From Siccirubricoccus deserti (GTDB lineage: Bacteria; Pseudomonadota; Alphaproteobacteria; Acetobacterales; Acetobacteraceae): a stretch of 64,000 nt of DNA. The position numbers and the translations under genes were made by a program. The notes beneath the pieces were generated by a model. The model did no database searches. It saw only the letters and a program-made list of their open reading frames with translations, and was not told the origin of the DNA. This document shows, in pieces, positions 17,122-25,663 of this stretch; position 1 is the first letter of the stretch, and every line of letters begins with the position of its first letter. The stretch spans positions 51,288 through 115,287 of the forward strand of contig NZ_JACOMF010000017.1 in NCBI RefSeq assembly GCF_014283215.1, written 5' to 3'.

Positions 17122-18083
17122 TCGAGCACCTGCCGCAGCTGGCGACCCTGCTGCTGGCCGCGGGCGCGGCGGGCGGTGCGATCTGCCTGGCGATCTTCGC
17201 TGCCGCCCTGCTGGCGCAGGGTGCCGAGGACCGCGACCTCAGCGGCCGGCTGAAGTCGGTGATCCGTCCGGCCGACCACGCCACCACCGCCGGCGCCCAC
17301 CGGGCAGTGGGCGCCCTGCTCCTGCGGCCGGTGCTGCGGCTCGGCGAGATCCTGCGTGACAGCGCGCTGATCTCGGCGCAAGAAACCGAGGAGTTCCAGC
17401 GGATGATGTCGGCCGCCGGGCTCGACCCGCGCCGTGCCGTGCCGCTCTTCATCGGTGTGAAGGCGCTGCTGCTCGTCGCCCTGCCGCTGGCCGCCTTCGG
17501 GCTTTCGGTGATGCGCGAAGCGGAGCCGATGCAGGCCACGCTGATGGTGACCGGCGGCCTGGCACTCGCGGTGATGGCACCGAACCGGGTGGCCGGCATG
17601 CTGCGCAAGTCGTTCCAGAACCGCCTGCGCAAGGGGCTGCCGGACGCGCTGGACCTGCTGGTCGTCGCCGCCGAGGCGGGGCTGGGGCTGGAGACCGCGG
17701 TGGACCGCGTGGCCCGCGAGATGGCCGGCTCCAACCGGGCCATCGCCAACGAGATGAACATCCTGGTGCAGGAGCTGCGGATGCTGCCGGACCGCCGGAC
17801 GGCGCTGGACCGGCTGGCGGAGCGGACCGGCCTCGAGGGCTTCAAGCGGCTCAGCGCCACCCTCTCGCAGACGCTGCGCTACGGCACGCCGTTGGCGCAG
17901 GCGTTGCGCGTCCTGGCCTCCGAGATGCGGACGGAGCGCATGCTCCGGCTGGAGGAGAAGGCGATCAAGCTGCCGACGAAGCTGATCGGGCCGCTGATCC
18001 TGTTCATCCTGCCAGCCCTGTTCATCGCCCTGATCGGGCCGTCCATCATCGAAATCGGCAACTCCTTCGGAGGCTCGAAATGA
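17118..18083 (+). CDS. tadC: Tad pilus inner-membrane platform protein TadC
   Basis: 321 aa. The start is a TTG at 17118, overlapping the tadB stop (TTGA). N-terminal membrane helix, a T2SSF domain with LPDALDLLVVAAEAGLGLETAV (split here as LPDALDLLVVAAEAG and LGLETAV), and C-terminal helix LIGPLILFILPALFIALIGP. Paralogue and partner of TadB. The stop overlaps the tadD start (ATGA). Confidence 0.93.
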   Translation: MIEHLPQLATLLLAAGAAGGAICLAIFAAALLAQGAEDRDLSGRLKSVIRPADHATTAGAHRAVGALLLRPVLRLGEILRDSALISAQETEEFQRMMSAAGLDPRRAVPLFIGVKALLLVALPLAAFGLSVMREAEPMQATLMVTGGLALAVMAPNRVAGMLRKSFQNRLRKGLPDALDLLVVAAEAGLGLETAVDRVAREMAGSNRAIANEMNILVQELRMLPDRRTALDRLAERTGLEGFKRLSATLSQTLRYGTPLAQALRVLASEMRTERMLRLEEKAIKLPTKLIGPLILFILPALFIALIGPSIIEIGNSFGGSK

Positions 18084-18847
18084 CCAACCGGAGATCCGCG
18101 CGCGGCGCGGGGCTTGCCGTGCTGTGCTGCGCCCTCCTCGCGGCCTGCACCGGGACGCAGATGGCCACCACGCGAGAACATGATGCCGGCTCCCGCCTCC
18201 GGGTGGCGGCGGCGGCCGAGGCCTCCGGGCGGGGCGATCTCGCGCTCTCGATGTATGCCGCGGCCGCCGCGGCGGAGCCTGGACGGGCTGATCTGCAGGC
18301 GCGCTTCGCCCGGGCGCTGCTGCGCCATGGCAAGCCCGCCCAGGCGGAGCAGGTGGTCAACCGGGCGCTGGAGCGGCACCGCGACGACCCGGCCCTGCTG
18401 ACGCAGCTCGGCCGGCTGCGGCTGCGCTCCGGCATGGCGGCGGAGGCGCTGGCGCTGTTCGAGCGGGTGATCGCCGCCGCGCCGCGCAATGCCGAGGCGC
18501 TGGACGGCAAGGGCGTGGCGCTCGACCTGCTCGACCGCCATGCGGAGGCCGAGCGGAGCCACCGGGCCGCGCTGGCGCTGGCGCCGGGCAATGTCGGCAC
18601 CGCCAACAACCTGGCGATGTCGCTGCTGCTGGCCGGGCGGCCGGCGGAGGCGGTGGCGATCCTGGAACCACTCGCCCAGCTGCCCAATGCGCCGGCGCGG
18701 GTGAGCACCAACCTGGCCATCGCGCGCATGGCCTCCGGCGACCGCGATGGGGCGCGGCAGCTGCTCGAGGCGCGCGGCGGCACCGGCGACCTGGACGCGA
18801 TGGTGGAAGCGCTGACCGGCAGCGCCGTGGCCGAGGGACCGAGCTGA
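18080..18847 (+). CDS. tadD: TPR lipoprotein TadD
   Basis: 255 aa with lipoprotein signal (lipobox LLAAC, Cys23) and at least four TPR-like helical pairs, for example LQARFARALLRHGKPAQAEQ and LLTQLGRLRLRSGMAAEALA. TadD-type lipoproteins support outer-membrane assembly of the secretin. It is the last gene of the Tad transcription unit; the next gene begins 166 bases later. Confidence 0.9.
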   Translation: MTNRRSARGAGLAVLCCALLAACTGTQMATTREHDAGSRLRVAAAAEASGRGDLALSMYAAAAAAEPGRADLQARFARALLRHGKPAQAEQVVNRALERHRDDPALLTQLGRLRLRSGMAAEALALFERVIAAAPRNAEALDGKGVALDLLDRHAEAERSHRAALALAPGNVGTANNLAMSLLLAGRPAEAVAILEPLAQLPNAPARVSTNLAIARMASGDRDGARQLLEARGGTGDLDAMVEALTGSAVAEGPS

Positions 18848-19013
18848 AGCGCCCACCGCCGCCTGCCGGCAGAACTCCACGACATCTCAAGATTTCCCCA
18901 AGCCCGCCTCCAAGCCCGCTCCCCCTGTCGCCGCGTAGCTTCGCCGCATGCCCGGACCGGCCGCCCTGGCCCCACGCCAAGGCCGCCCCGGGCGAGACAG
19001 GAGGAGCGCCGCG

Positions 19014-19613
19014 ATGTCCACCACCGCCCCCGCCACCGAGATGCCCGCCCCCGCCCGGCCGCCGCGCGTGGCGATGAACGGCGTTGATACGCCGAAGCTC
19101 TTCGCCACCATCGCCGCCGTCGCCGGCCAGCCGCCGCTGGCCCGCTTCCAGTTCCGCACCCAGGGCGAATGGCTGTGGGGCACGCATTCGCGCAGCACCA
19201 TGTCCGGCTACGCCGGTGCCGGGGGCGAGCACCTGCGCAAGGCGCCTCACATCGCCGAGGCCGACCATCCGGCGGTGCTCTGCGGCGAGGATGCCGGGCC
19301 GACGCCGGTGGAATACCTGCTGCACGCGCTGTCGGCCTGCCTGACCGCCGGCATCGCCAATATCGCCGCGGCGCGCGGCGTGGCGCTGCAAGCGGTGAAC
19401 TGCCGGATGGTGGGCGACATCGACCTGCAGGGGATCCTCGGCATCTCCGACAAGGTCCGCAACGGATTCCAGGAGATCCGGGCGGAGGTCGCGCTGGAGG
19501 GCGACGCGCCGCCCGAGACGCTGCGGAAGATCGTCGCCCAGGCCGTCGCCCGCTCGGCGGTCTTCGACGTCCTCGCCCATGGCGTGCCGGTCACCGTCAC
19601 CACCGAGGCCTGA
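19014..19613 (+). CDS. OsmC-family protein
   Basis: 199 aa. OsmC/Ohr proteins are thiol peroxidases, but this type keeps only the first cysteine, Cys109 in HALSACLTAGIANIAAARGV; the second, expected near the C-terminus, is replaced (ARSAVFDVLAHGVPVTV). It may therefore use one cysteine or bind a thiol substrate. GAGG-rich Shine-Dalgarno (AGGAGG near 19000) supports the ATG at 19014. It heads a four-gene plus-strand unit with two flavoproteins and a MaoC protein. Confidence 0.85.
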   Translation: MSTTAPATEMPAPARPPRVAMNGVDTPKLFATIAAVAGQPPLARFQFRTQGEWLWGTHSRSTMSGYAGAGGEHLRKAPHIAEADHPAVLCGEDAGPTPVEYLLHALSACLTAGIANIAAARGVALQAVNCRMVGDIDLQGILGISDKVRNGFQEIRAEVALEGDAPPETLRKIVAQAVARSAVFDVLAHGVPVTVTTEA

Positions 19614-19655
19614 GCGACCCGAGGCCGGCGACCCACTGGGCCCGAGGAGGATGCG

Positions 19656-20891
19656 ATGCGGCAGACCGATGCGATCATCATCGGCGCGGGCCAGGCCGGC
19701 CTCGCCATGAGCCATTGCCTCGCCCGGCATGGCGTGGACCATGTCATCCTGGAACGCGGCCGCACCGCCGAGCGCTGGCGCAGCGAGCGCTGGGATTCGC
19801 TGCGGCTGCTGACGCCGAACTGGATGAGCCGGCTGCCCGGCTGGTCCTATCGCGGCACCGAGCCCGACGGCTACATGACGATGCCCGAGGTGGTGCGCTA
19901 CCTCGACGCCTATGCCGAGGCCACCGCGGCGCCGGTCGAGGCGGGCACCGCGGTGCATGCCCTGCGCCGCACCGCCGGCGGCTATGCGGTGGAGACCAGC
20001 CGGGGCGCCTGGCGGACGCGGGTGGTGGTTGTCGCCACCGGGCATTGCGACGTCCCGGCGGTGCCGGCGATGGCGGGCACCCTGCCCGCCGCGATCCACC
20101 AGGTCACCCCCTCGGGCTACCGCAACCCGGCCTCGCTGCCGGAGGGGGGCGTGCTGGTGGTCGGCGCCTCGGCCTCCGGCGTGCAGCTGGCCGAGGAGAT
20201 CCACCGCTCGGGGCGCCCGGTGTCGCTGGCGGTCGGCCGCCACCTGCGGCTGCTGCGGCGCTACCGTGGCCGGGACATCATGGCCTGGCTGGAGCGCGCC
20301 GGCCTGCTCGACGAGACGGCGGAGGCGGTGCGGGATTTGGCGCAGGCGCGGGCGCAGCCCTCGCTGCAGCTCGTCGGCCGGGCGGACCCGCGCGGCCTCG
20401 ACCTCGGCGTGCTGCAGGGGATGGGGGTGCGCCTGCTGGGCCGGGCCACGGGGGTGGAGGGTGGCGTGCTGCACCTCGCCGACGACCTCGCCGGGAGCAT
20501 CGCCGCGGCGCAGCGCAGCCTCGGGCGGGTGCTGACCCGCGTCGATGCCGTGGCCGACCGCATGGGCGTGCCGGCGGAGGCCTGGCCGCCCGCCATCGCT
20601 CTCGCCGCACCGGCGCCGGCCAGGCTCGACCTGCGGGCGGCGGGCATCCGCAGCGTGGTCTGGGCGACCGGCTTCCGCCGCGACTACGGCTGGTTGCAGG
20701 TTCCGGTGCTGGATGCGGAGGGCGAGGTGATCCACCGCGGCGGCATCACCCCCGCGCCGGGCCTCTACGTGCTCGGGCTGCGCTTCCTGCGCCGCCGGCG
20801 GTCGAGCTTCATCGATGGCGTCGGCGCGGATGCCGAGGCGCTGGGCTGGCACATCCTCGGCCAGCTCGCCACCGGCCGCGCCGCGGCCTGA
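19656..20891 (+). CDS. Flavin-containing monooxygenase-like NAD(P)/FAD protein
   Basis: 411 aa. The N-terminal FAD motif is IIIGAGQAGLAMSHCL (about 7-22) and a second dinucleotide site is VLVVGASASGVQLAEEI, as in flavin-dependent NADPH monooxygenases. ATGFRRDYGW near the C-terminus matches the ATG motif of the family. It would hydroxylate or oxidise a small organic substrate, identity unknown. The start is 42 bases after the OsmC stop, and the next flavoprotein begins 15 bases after its stop. Confidence 0.87.
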   Translation: MRQTDAIIIGAGQAGLAMSHCLARHGVDHVILERGRTAERWRSERWDSLRLLTPNWMSRLPGWSYRGTEPDGYMTMPEVVRYLDAYAEATAAPVEAGTAVHALRRTAGGYAVETSRGAWRTRVVVVATGHCDVPAVPAMAGTLPAAIHQVTPSGYRNPASLPEGGVLVVGASASGVQLAEEIHRSGRPVSLAVGRHLRLLRRYRGRDIMAWLERAGLLDETAEAVRDLAQARAQPSLQLVGRADPRGLDLGVLQGMGVRLLGRATGVEGGVLHLADDLAGSIAAAQRSLGRVLTRVDAVADRMGVPAEAWPPAIALAAPAPARLDLRAAGIRSVVWATGFRRDYGWLQVPVLDAEGEVIHRGGITPAPGLYVLGLRFLRRRRSSFIDGVGADAEALGWHILGQLATGRAAA

Positions 20892-20906
20892 CCCGGGAGA
20901 GCGAAG

Positions 20907-22073
20907 ATGTATCCGGAAGCGCGATACGACGTTCTCGTGGTCGGCGCCCGCTGCGCCGGGGCGGCGACAGCGATGCTCATGGCCCGCCATGGGCTGCGCG
21001 TGATGGTGATCGACCGCGCCGCCCATGGCAGCGACACCATCTCCACCCACGCGCTGATGCGCGGTGGCGTCCTGCAGCTGCATCGCTGGGGCCTGCTGCC
21101 GCGGCTGCGGGCGCGGGCGACGCCCGCCGTGCGCAGCACCACCTTCCACTACGGCATGGAGCCGATCACCGTGGCGATCCGCGCGCAGGATGGCGTCGAT
21201 GCGCTCTATGCGCCGCGCCGCACCGTGCTGGACGGCATGCTGGCGGATGCGGCGGCGGAGGCCGGGGCGGAGGTGCGGCACGGCCATTCCCTGGCGGCGC
21301 TGATCCGGCGGGACCGCGGCGACCGCATCACCGGCGCGGTGGTGGTCGACCCGCAGGGCAGGCCGCGGCATGTCGAGGCGGCGCTGGTGGTCGGCGCCGA
21401 TGGCATCGGCTCGCGCGTCGCCCGACTGGTGGAGGCGCCGGTGCAGCGCGAATCCCGCGCCGCCACCGCCGCGGTCTATGGCCATTGGTCCGGCCTCTCG
21501 GCCGAGGGCTATCATTGGCATTACGCGCCCGGTGCCAGCGTCGGCGTGATCCCGACCAATGCCGGGCAGCATTGCGTCTTCGCCTCGGTGCCGCCGGAAC
21601 GGTTCCTCGCCGGCTTCCGTGCCGATGCCATGGCGGCCTACCGCGGCCTGCTGCGGGGGCTGGCGCCGGCGCTGGCGGCGGAGGTGGCGGTGGGCCGGCT
21701 CGAATCCCGACTCTGGGCCTTCGCCGGGCGGCGCGGCTTCTTCCGCCAGGCGCATGGGCCGGGCTGGGCACTGGTCGGCGATGCCGGCTACTTCAAGGAC
21801 CCGCTGACCGCGCATGGCATTACCGATGCGCTGCGCGATGCCGAGTTGCTGGCCGAGGCCGCCGCCGCCGGCACCGAGCGGGCGATGGCGCATTACGCCG
21901 CGGCGCGCGACGCGCTGTCCCTGCCGCTGTTCGAGGCGACCGACGCCATCGCCGCCTTCGACTGGGACCTGGAGGCGCTGAAGGCGCACCACCAGGCGCT
22001 GAACCGGGCGATGAAGCTGGAAGTGGAATTCCTCGCCGCCCGTGCGGCGGCCCCCATGGCGGAGAGCGTGTGA
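20907..22073 (+). CDS. FAD-dependent oxidoreductase, geranylgeranyl reductase/PHBH-like
   Basis: 388 aa. The FAD motif DVLVVGARCAGAATAMLMA (8-26) begins the chain and the GD motif WALVGDAGYFKDPLTAHGI near 295 matches group A flavin monooxygenases and reductases. The motif VVGADGIGSRVARLV is the conserved DG region. The start at 20907 has a weak purine-rich tract (GGGAGAGCGAAG) just upstream. Its stop overlaps the MaoC ATG (TGATG), so expression is coupled. The substrate cannot be assigned. Confidence 0.87.
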   Translation: MYPEARYDVLVVGARCAGAATAMLMARHGLRVMVIDRAAHGSDTISTHALMRGGVLQLHRWGLLPRLRARATPAVRSTTFHYGMEPITVAIRAQDGVDALYAPRRTVLDGMLADAAAEAGAEVRHGHSLAALIRRDRGDRITGAVVVDPQGRPRHVEAALVVGADGIGSRVARLVEAPVQRESRAATAAVYGHWSGLSAEGYHWHYAPGASVGVIPTNAGQHCVFASVPPERFLAGFRADAMAAYRGLLRGLAPALAAEVAVGRLESRLWAFAGRRGFFRQAHGPGWALVGDAGYFKDPLTAHGITDALRDAELLAEAAAAGTERAMAHYAAARDALSLPLFEATDAIAAFDWDLEALKAHHQALNRAMKLEVEFLAARAAAPMAESV

Positions 22074-22540
22074 TGAGCCACGGCCCCGATGCAAGCCCCT
22101 GGCCCCTGACCCTCGCCGGCCGGCCCATGGTCGGCGCCGTCGCGGAGCGGGCGCGGCAGACCTCCATGCGCGACGTCGCGTTGTTCACCGAGATCACCGG
22201 CGACCGCAACCCGCTGCACTATGATGCCGCGCTGGCGGCGCGGTCGCCGTTCGGCGGGCTGATCGTGCAAGGCGGCGTCACCTCCGGCCTGCTGAACGCC
22301 ATCGTCGCCGAGGCGCTGCCCGGCCCGGGCAGCGTCTTCCTGGGTGTCGAATGGCGCTTCGTGAAGGCGGTTGGCGTCGGCGAGTCCATCACCGGCCGGG
22401 TCGAGGTGACGGCGGTGCGCGACGACAAGCCGATCTGCACCCTGCGGACCGAGGTGCGCAACGGCCAGGGCGAGCTTTGCCTGACCGGCACCGCGGTGAC
22501 CTACACGGTGCCGCTGCGGAAGGCGGCGGGGGCGGGCTAG
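22073..22540 (+). CDS. MaoC-like (R)-hydratase domain protein
   Basis: 155 aa hot-dog fold. The catalytic hydratase motif ITGDRNPLHYD (41-51) supplies Asp44 and His49, as in (R)-specific enoyl-CoA hydratases. The start overlaps the stop of the FAD oxidoreductase. A hydratase next to two flavoproteins suggests an oxidation-hydration sequence on an acyl-CoA or ring-derived substrate (inference). It is the last gene of the unit, ending before repeat copy 2. Confidence 0.9.
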   Translation: MSHGPDASPWPLTLAGRPMVGAVAERARQTSMRDVALFTEITGDRNPLHYDAALAARSPFGGLIVQGGVTSGLLNAIVAEALPGPGSVFLGVEWRFVKAVGVGESITGRVEVTAVRDDKPICTLRTEVRNGQGELCLTGTAVTYTVPLRKAAGAG

Positions 22541-22573
22541 CGGGATCGCGGGCAACGGCGGGCCGCTCCCCCT

Positions 22574-22606
22574 CCCGTCATGCGCCGGCTTGACCCGCGC
22601 ATCCGG
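22574..22606. repeat. Dispersed CGTCAT/GGCTTGA palindromic repeat, copy 2
   Basis: Begins CCCGTCATGCGCCGGCTTGA and continues CCCGCGCATCCGG. It shares the CCCGTCAT and GGCTTGA blocks with copies at 4241 and 32699. It lies in the 80-base gap between the convergent MaoC and GNAT genes. Confidence 0.7.
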
Positions 22607-22620
22607 TTCCACGACGTCCG

Positions 22621-23187
22621 CTATTCTGGAACATACTCCTCCCGCCGCAGCCGATACAGCAAATGCGGCCGCAACCTATGCCCCTCCGGCAGCCGCGGAT
22701 GCTCGAAGCCGCCGATCCGGCGCATGCCGAGCTTCTCCATCAGCCGCCAGGACGGGACATTCGCCGGGACGGTGAAAGCGAGGATCTCCGCCAGCCCGAT
22801 CGGCCCGAAGCCGGCCGCCAGCGCCAGCCGCGCCGCCTCCTCCGCCAGCCCCTGGCGCTGCTGCGCCGGGGCGATGCGCCAGCCGATCTCGACAGCGGGC
22901 ACCTGTGATGCCCGTCCCGGCACCTGCCAGGGAATGTGCATCAGCCCGACGGCGCCGATGCAGCCCGGCGTCGCCAGAAGCTCCACCGCCCAGAAGCCCC
23001 AGCCATGGGTGGCGATATGCGCCTGCATCCGGGCGCCCCAGGCATCGCTCTCGGCCCGGCTCAGCGGCGCGGCGAAGTGCCGCATCGCCACCGGGTCGGA
23101 ATTGATGGCGGCGAGCGGCACCCAATCCGCCCCCTGCCAGGGGCGCAGCCGCAGCCGGAGCCCCTCCAGGATCATTGCCTCCGCCAT
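22621..23187 (-). CDS. GNAT-family N-acetyltransferase
   Basis: 188 aa. RLRLRPWQGADW opens the chain, and the acetyl-CoA pyrophosphate loop is QRQGLAEEAARLAL, followed by NVPSWRLMEKLGMRRIGGFEH, the pattern of RimJ/RimL-type acetyltransferases. The ATG at 23187 is preceded by GGAGG about 9 bases upstream, while an internal ATG lies at 23175. The acceptor is unknown. It is a single minus-strand gene between two plus-strand units. Confidence 0.88.
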   Translation of the reverse strand: MAEAMILEGLRLRLRPWQGADWVPLAAINSDPVAMRHFAAPLSRAESDAWGARMQAHIATHGWGFWAVELLATPGCIGAVGLMHIPWQVPGRASQVPAVEIGWRIAPAQQRQGLAEEAARLALAAGFGPIGLAEILAFTVPANVPSWRLMEKLGMRRIGGFEHPRLPEGHRLRPHLLYRLRREEYVPE

Positions 23188-23611
23188 GCCTTCCACCTCC
23201 GTCCGGGCCGCCCCCTTCGCGCCGCCCCCACAAGGGCTTACCCTGGGTCCATGCGCCATGCGACCCGGCGCGGCACGCCCGCAGGGGAGGAATCGAATCA
23301 TGCATCCGATCGGCGGAAGCGATGGCTGCCAGCCTGCCCGGTGGTCCGGCGCATCCGCACCGGCGTGGCCCCTGCCGGACGCCTGCCGCCCCCGTGGACC
23401 CGAGGAATCCGCCCCGCCGGCGGCTTCGATTTCGACCCGGCGGCCGAGGTGGCATTGACGCCACCCCCCTCCCCGGCCGAATTGGCCTGGGAATGGCCTG
23501 CGGCGGGGATGCCGGCCACTACCCCGGAGGTCCGCGCGCGCCCGTCCGGGCGCGCCACCCTCGCCCGGACTGCCGCTGAGTGAGCCTGCCTGAGTCAAGG
23601 AAGATCGCCTT
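23188..23611. other. Intergenic region between GNAT and CaiB genes
   Basis: 424 bases between divergent genes. The part next to the GNAT gene should carry its promoter. A short reading frame with a good Shine-Dalgarno occurs at 23300-23458 (listed separately), and a second frame stays open to 23583. No repeat or terminator was seen. Confidence 0.5.
23300..23458 (+). CDS. Possible short ORF, 52 aa
   Basis: ATG preceded by a strong purine-rich Shine-Dalgarno (GGGGAGGAA about 8 bases upstream). The peptide begins MHPIGGSDGCQPARW, is Pro/Ala/Arg-rich and resembles no family known to me. The ribosome site is the main support, and the codon pattern is not convincing. It could be a leader or an artefact. 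Confidence 0.25.
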   Translation: MHPIGGSDGCQPARWSGASAPAWPLPDACRPRGPEESAPPAASISTRRPRWH

Positions 23612-24850
23612 ATGCCGGATGCAATGCCCCAGAGCGAAGGCCTCGGCCTCGCGCGTTCCGCGGGTGCCCTCGCCGGGCTTCGCGTCATCGATCTCACCCG
23701 GGTGCTGGGGGGGCCCTACTGCACCATGGTGCTGTCGGACCACGGCGCCGAGGTGATCAAGCTTGAACCGCCGCAGGGCGATGAGGTGCGCGACTGGGGC
23801 CCGCCCTTCGACGCCGAGGGCACCGCCAGCTACTTTCTCAACATCAACCGCAACAAGCAGTCGGTGGGGCTCGATCTCTCGAAGCCCGAGGGCAAGGAGG
23901 TGCTGCTGCGCCTGCTCGAGGGCGCCGACGTGCTGATCGAGAATTTCAAGCCGGGCAGCATGGAGAAATGGGGCCTCGGCTACGAGCAGGTGCTGAGCAA
24001 GCGCTTCCCGCGCCTGGTGCATTGCCGCGTCTCCGGCTTCGGCGGCACCGGCCCGCTCGGCGGCTTCCCGGGCTATGACGCGGTGCTGCAGGCGATGACC
24101 GGGCTGATGAGCATCAATGGCACCGAAACCAGCGGCCCGACCCGGCTCGGCACCCCGATCGTCGATATCGCCACCGGCCTGTTCAGCACGATCGCCATCC
24201 TGATGGCGCTGCAGGAGCGCGAGCGCAGCGGCCGCGGCCAGTATTGCGACATGACGCTGCATGACTGCGGCATGGCGCTGCTGCACCCGCATGCGCCGAA
24301 TTTCTTCCTCAACGGCAAGCGGCCGCAGGCGACCGGCAACCCGCACCCGAACCTCGTGCCCTATTCCAAATTCACCACCAGGACCTGCGAGATCTTCGTC
24401 GCCGCCGGCAACGACCCGGCGTTCCGCAAGTTCTGCGAATTCCTCGGCATCCCGGAAGTGGCGAAGGACGAGCGCTTCGCCACCAACGGCGGCCGGGTGG
24501 TGAACCGCGAGGCGCTGACTGCCATCCTGAACGAGCGCTTCGCCACCGAGGACGGCCATGAGCTGACCCGCCGCATGCTGGCGGCCGGCCTGCCCGCCGG
24601 CCCGGTGCTGCATGTGGATGAGGCGATGGCGGCCGACCACACCGCGCACCGTGCCATGGTGACCGAGCTCGGCAGCTACCGCGGCCTCGGCACGCCGATC
24701 AAGCTGAGCCGGACGCCTGGCGGCACCCGCGCCGTGCCGCCGCGCTTCGCCGAGCACACTGAAAGCGTGCTGCAGAAGCACGGCTATTCGGCTGAGGAGG
24801 TGAAAGCCCTGCGGGCGAGTGGCGTACTGGTGGAGGAACGCCGGCGATGA
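23612..24850 (+). CDS. CaiB/BaiF family CoA-transferase (class III)
   Basis: 412 aa enzyme of the formyl-CoA/carnitine CoA-transferase family, which moves CoA between carboxylic acids by an aspartyl-anhydride route. Early motif VIDLTRVLGGPYCTM; the catalytic Asp is probably Asp156 in FPGYDAVLQAMTG. AAGGAAG precedes the ATG. The stop overlaps the next gene (ATGA), so the unknown protein downstream is made together with it. The acid substrate cannot be assigned. Confidence 0.92.
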   Translation: MPDAMPQSEGLGLARSAGALAGLRVIDLTRVLGGPYCTMVLSDHGAEVIKLEPPQGDEVRDWGPPFDAEGTASYFLNINRNKQSVGLDLSKPEGKEVLLRLLEGADVLIENFKPGSMEKWGLGYEQVLSKRFPRLVHCRVSGFGGTGPLGGFPGYDAVLQAMTGLMSINGTETSGPTRLGTPIVDIATGLFSTIAILMALQERERSGRGQYCDMTLHDCGMALLHPHAPNFFLNGKRPQATGNPHPNLVPYSKFTTRTCEIFVAAGNDPAFRKFCEFLGIPEVAKDERFATNGGRVVNREALTAILNERFATEDGHELTRRMLAAGLPAGPVLHVDEAMAADHTAHRAMVTELGSYRGLGTPIKLSRTPGGTRAVPPRFAEHTESVLQKHGYSAEEVKALRASGVLVEERRR

Positions 24851-25443
24851 CCGACGCAGAAACCGAATCCCCCGCGCTCCAGCAGGAGCTGCTGGTGCTC
24901 AACCCGATCGAGAACCGCACCCGGGTGCATGCGCTGTTCGAAACCTGGCGCCGTGCGCTGGCGACCGACAAGCGCTTCGCCACCCTGGCCAAGAGCCTGA
25001 AGCCGGAGCCGCCGGCGGAGCCCGAGGCGACCAAGGGCGGCTTCGAATGGCGAACCACGCTGCGCCCGACCGGACTGCCGGCGGGGCTCGATTTCAGCAT
25101 CCGGCTGATCGACAAATCGGCGTCCTACACGCCGCTGGACCGCAACAACCAGGCGGCCTTCGGGGTCGATCCGACGGATGGCGCCACCTATGTGCTGCGG
25201 CAGTGGTACGACACCAAGCGCATCGGCAGCCGGCCGCTGAAGGCCGAGGCGCTGGCGAAATACGCCGCGCCGCCGAGCGCCGAGCTGTACCACGCACCGT
25301 CCCAGCCCAACCCCGGGCGCGGCCGGCTCTACCTGATCGTGGCGAAGCTGACCGATCCGCCGGAGGCGATCGCCCAGCAGACCTTCGAGGCGCTGGCCGG
25401 CTTCCACAAGGTGGCCGCCGCCGCGCGCGAGGATGCCTGGTAG
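24847..25443 (+). CDS. Hypothetical protein coupled to CaiB transferase
   Basis: 198 aa soluble protein with no signal peptide or membrane helix, start overlapping the CaiB stop. I do not recognise the family. It has a charged N-terminal helix (IENRTRVHALFETWRRALAT) and a mixed alpha/beta body containing LDFSIRLIDKSASYT and GATYVLRQWYDTKRIG. Tight coupling suggests it works with the CoA-transferase. Convergent with the next minus-strand gene. Confidence 0.75.
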   Translation: MTDAETESPALQQELLVLNPIENRTRVHALFETWRRALATDKRFATLAKSLKPEPPAEPEATKGGFEWRTTLRPTGLPAGLDFSIRLIDKSASYTPLDRNNQAAFGVDPTDGATYVLRQWYDTKRIGSRPLKAEALAKYAAPPSAELYHAPSQPNPGRGRLYLIVAKLTDPPEAIAQQTFEALAGFHKVAAAAREDAW

Positions 25444-25466
25444 AGCGGATCGCGGAGGGGCGTGAA
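25444..25466. repeat. GGATCGCGGAGGGGCG repeat, copy 1
   Basis: AGCGGATCGCGGAGGGGCGT sits immediately after the hypothetical gene's stop. Matching copies occur at 40975-40993 and, inverted, at 45073-45088 and 45135-45152, all intergenic. It is followed by a long hairpin at 25486-25529. Confidence 0.65.
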
Positions 25467-25485
25467 TCCGCCCTACCGGCAGTAG

Positions 25486-25529
25486 GCTACAGCGGATTGG
25501 GTTCGGGCGTGAACGCAATCCGCTGTAGC
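25486..25529. terminator. 14-bp perfect intergenic hairpin
   Basis: GCTACAGCGGATTG (25486-25499) pairs perfectly with CAATCCGCTGTAGC (25516-25529) across a 16-base loop. It lies between convergent genes and has no T-tract. It may be a repeat-associated stem or transcription stop. A decayed relative lies near 41021-41053 (ends AACCCAATCCACT). Confidence 0.5.
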
Positions 25530-25640
25530 GGTCCAGCGAAAGGATCGGGCGCGGCGCGGCCGATCCCGTCAGACTCCTTCGGACCTCAGCGGTCTAAACG
25601 GTTGGGTTCCAAGGGCCTTCGGCCTTCGGCGGAGAGAGTT

Positions 25641-25663
25641 TGAGAGGGGCTCTGCCCCTCTCA
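25641..25663. terminator. Bidirectional hairpin at convergent gene ends
   Basis: TGAGAGGGGC and GCCCCTCTCA form a perfect 10-bp stem around a 3-base loop. The right arm includes the stop codon of the minus-strand CaiB gene (25661-25663). The strong GC stem in a convergent gap fits a terminator for both sides. Confidence 0.6.

Noticed and set aside
18357..22094. Very long minus-strand open frame antisense to tadD through the FAD gene
   Set aside because: High-GC antisense artefact: composition is Arg/Gly/His-rich with no family motif, and the plus-strand genes have clear domains, starts and couplings.
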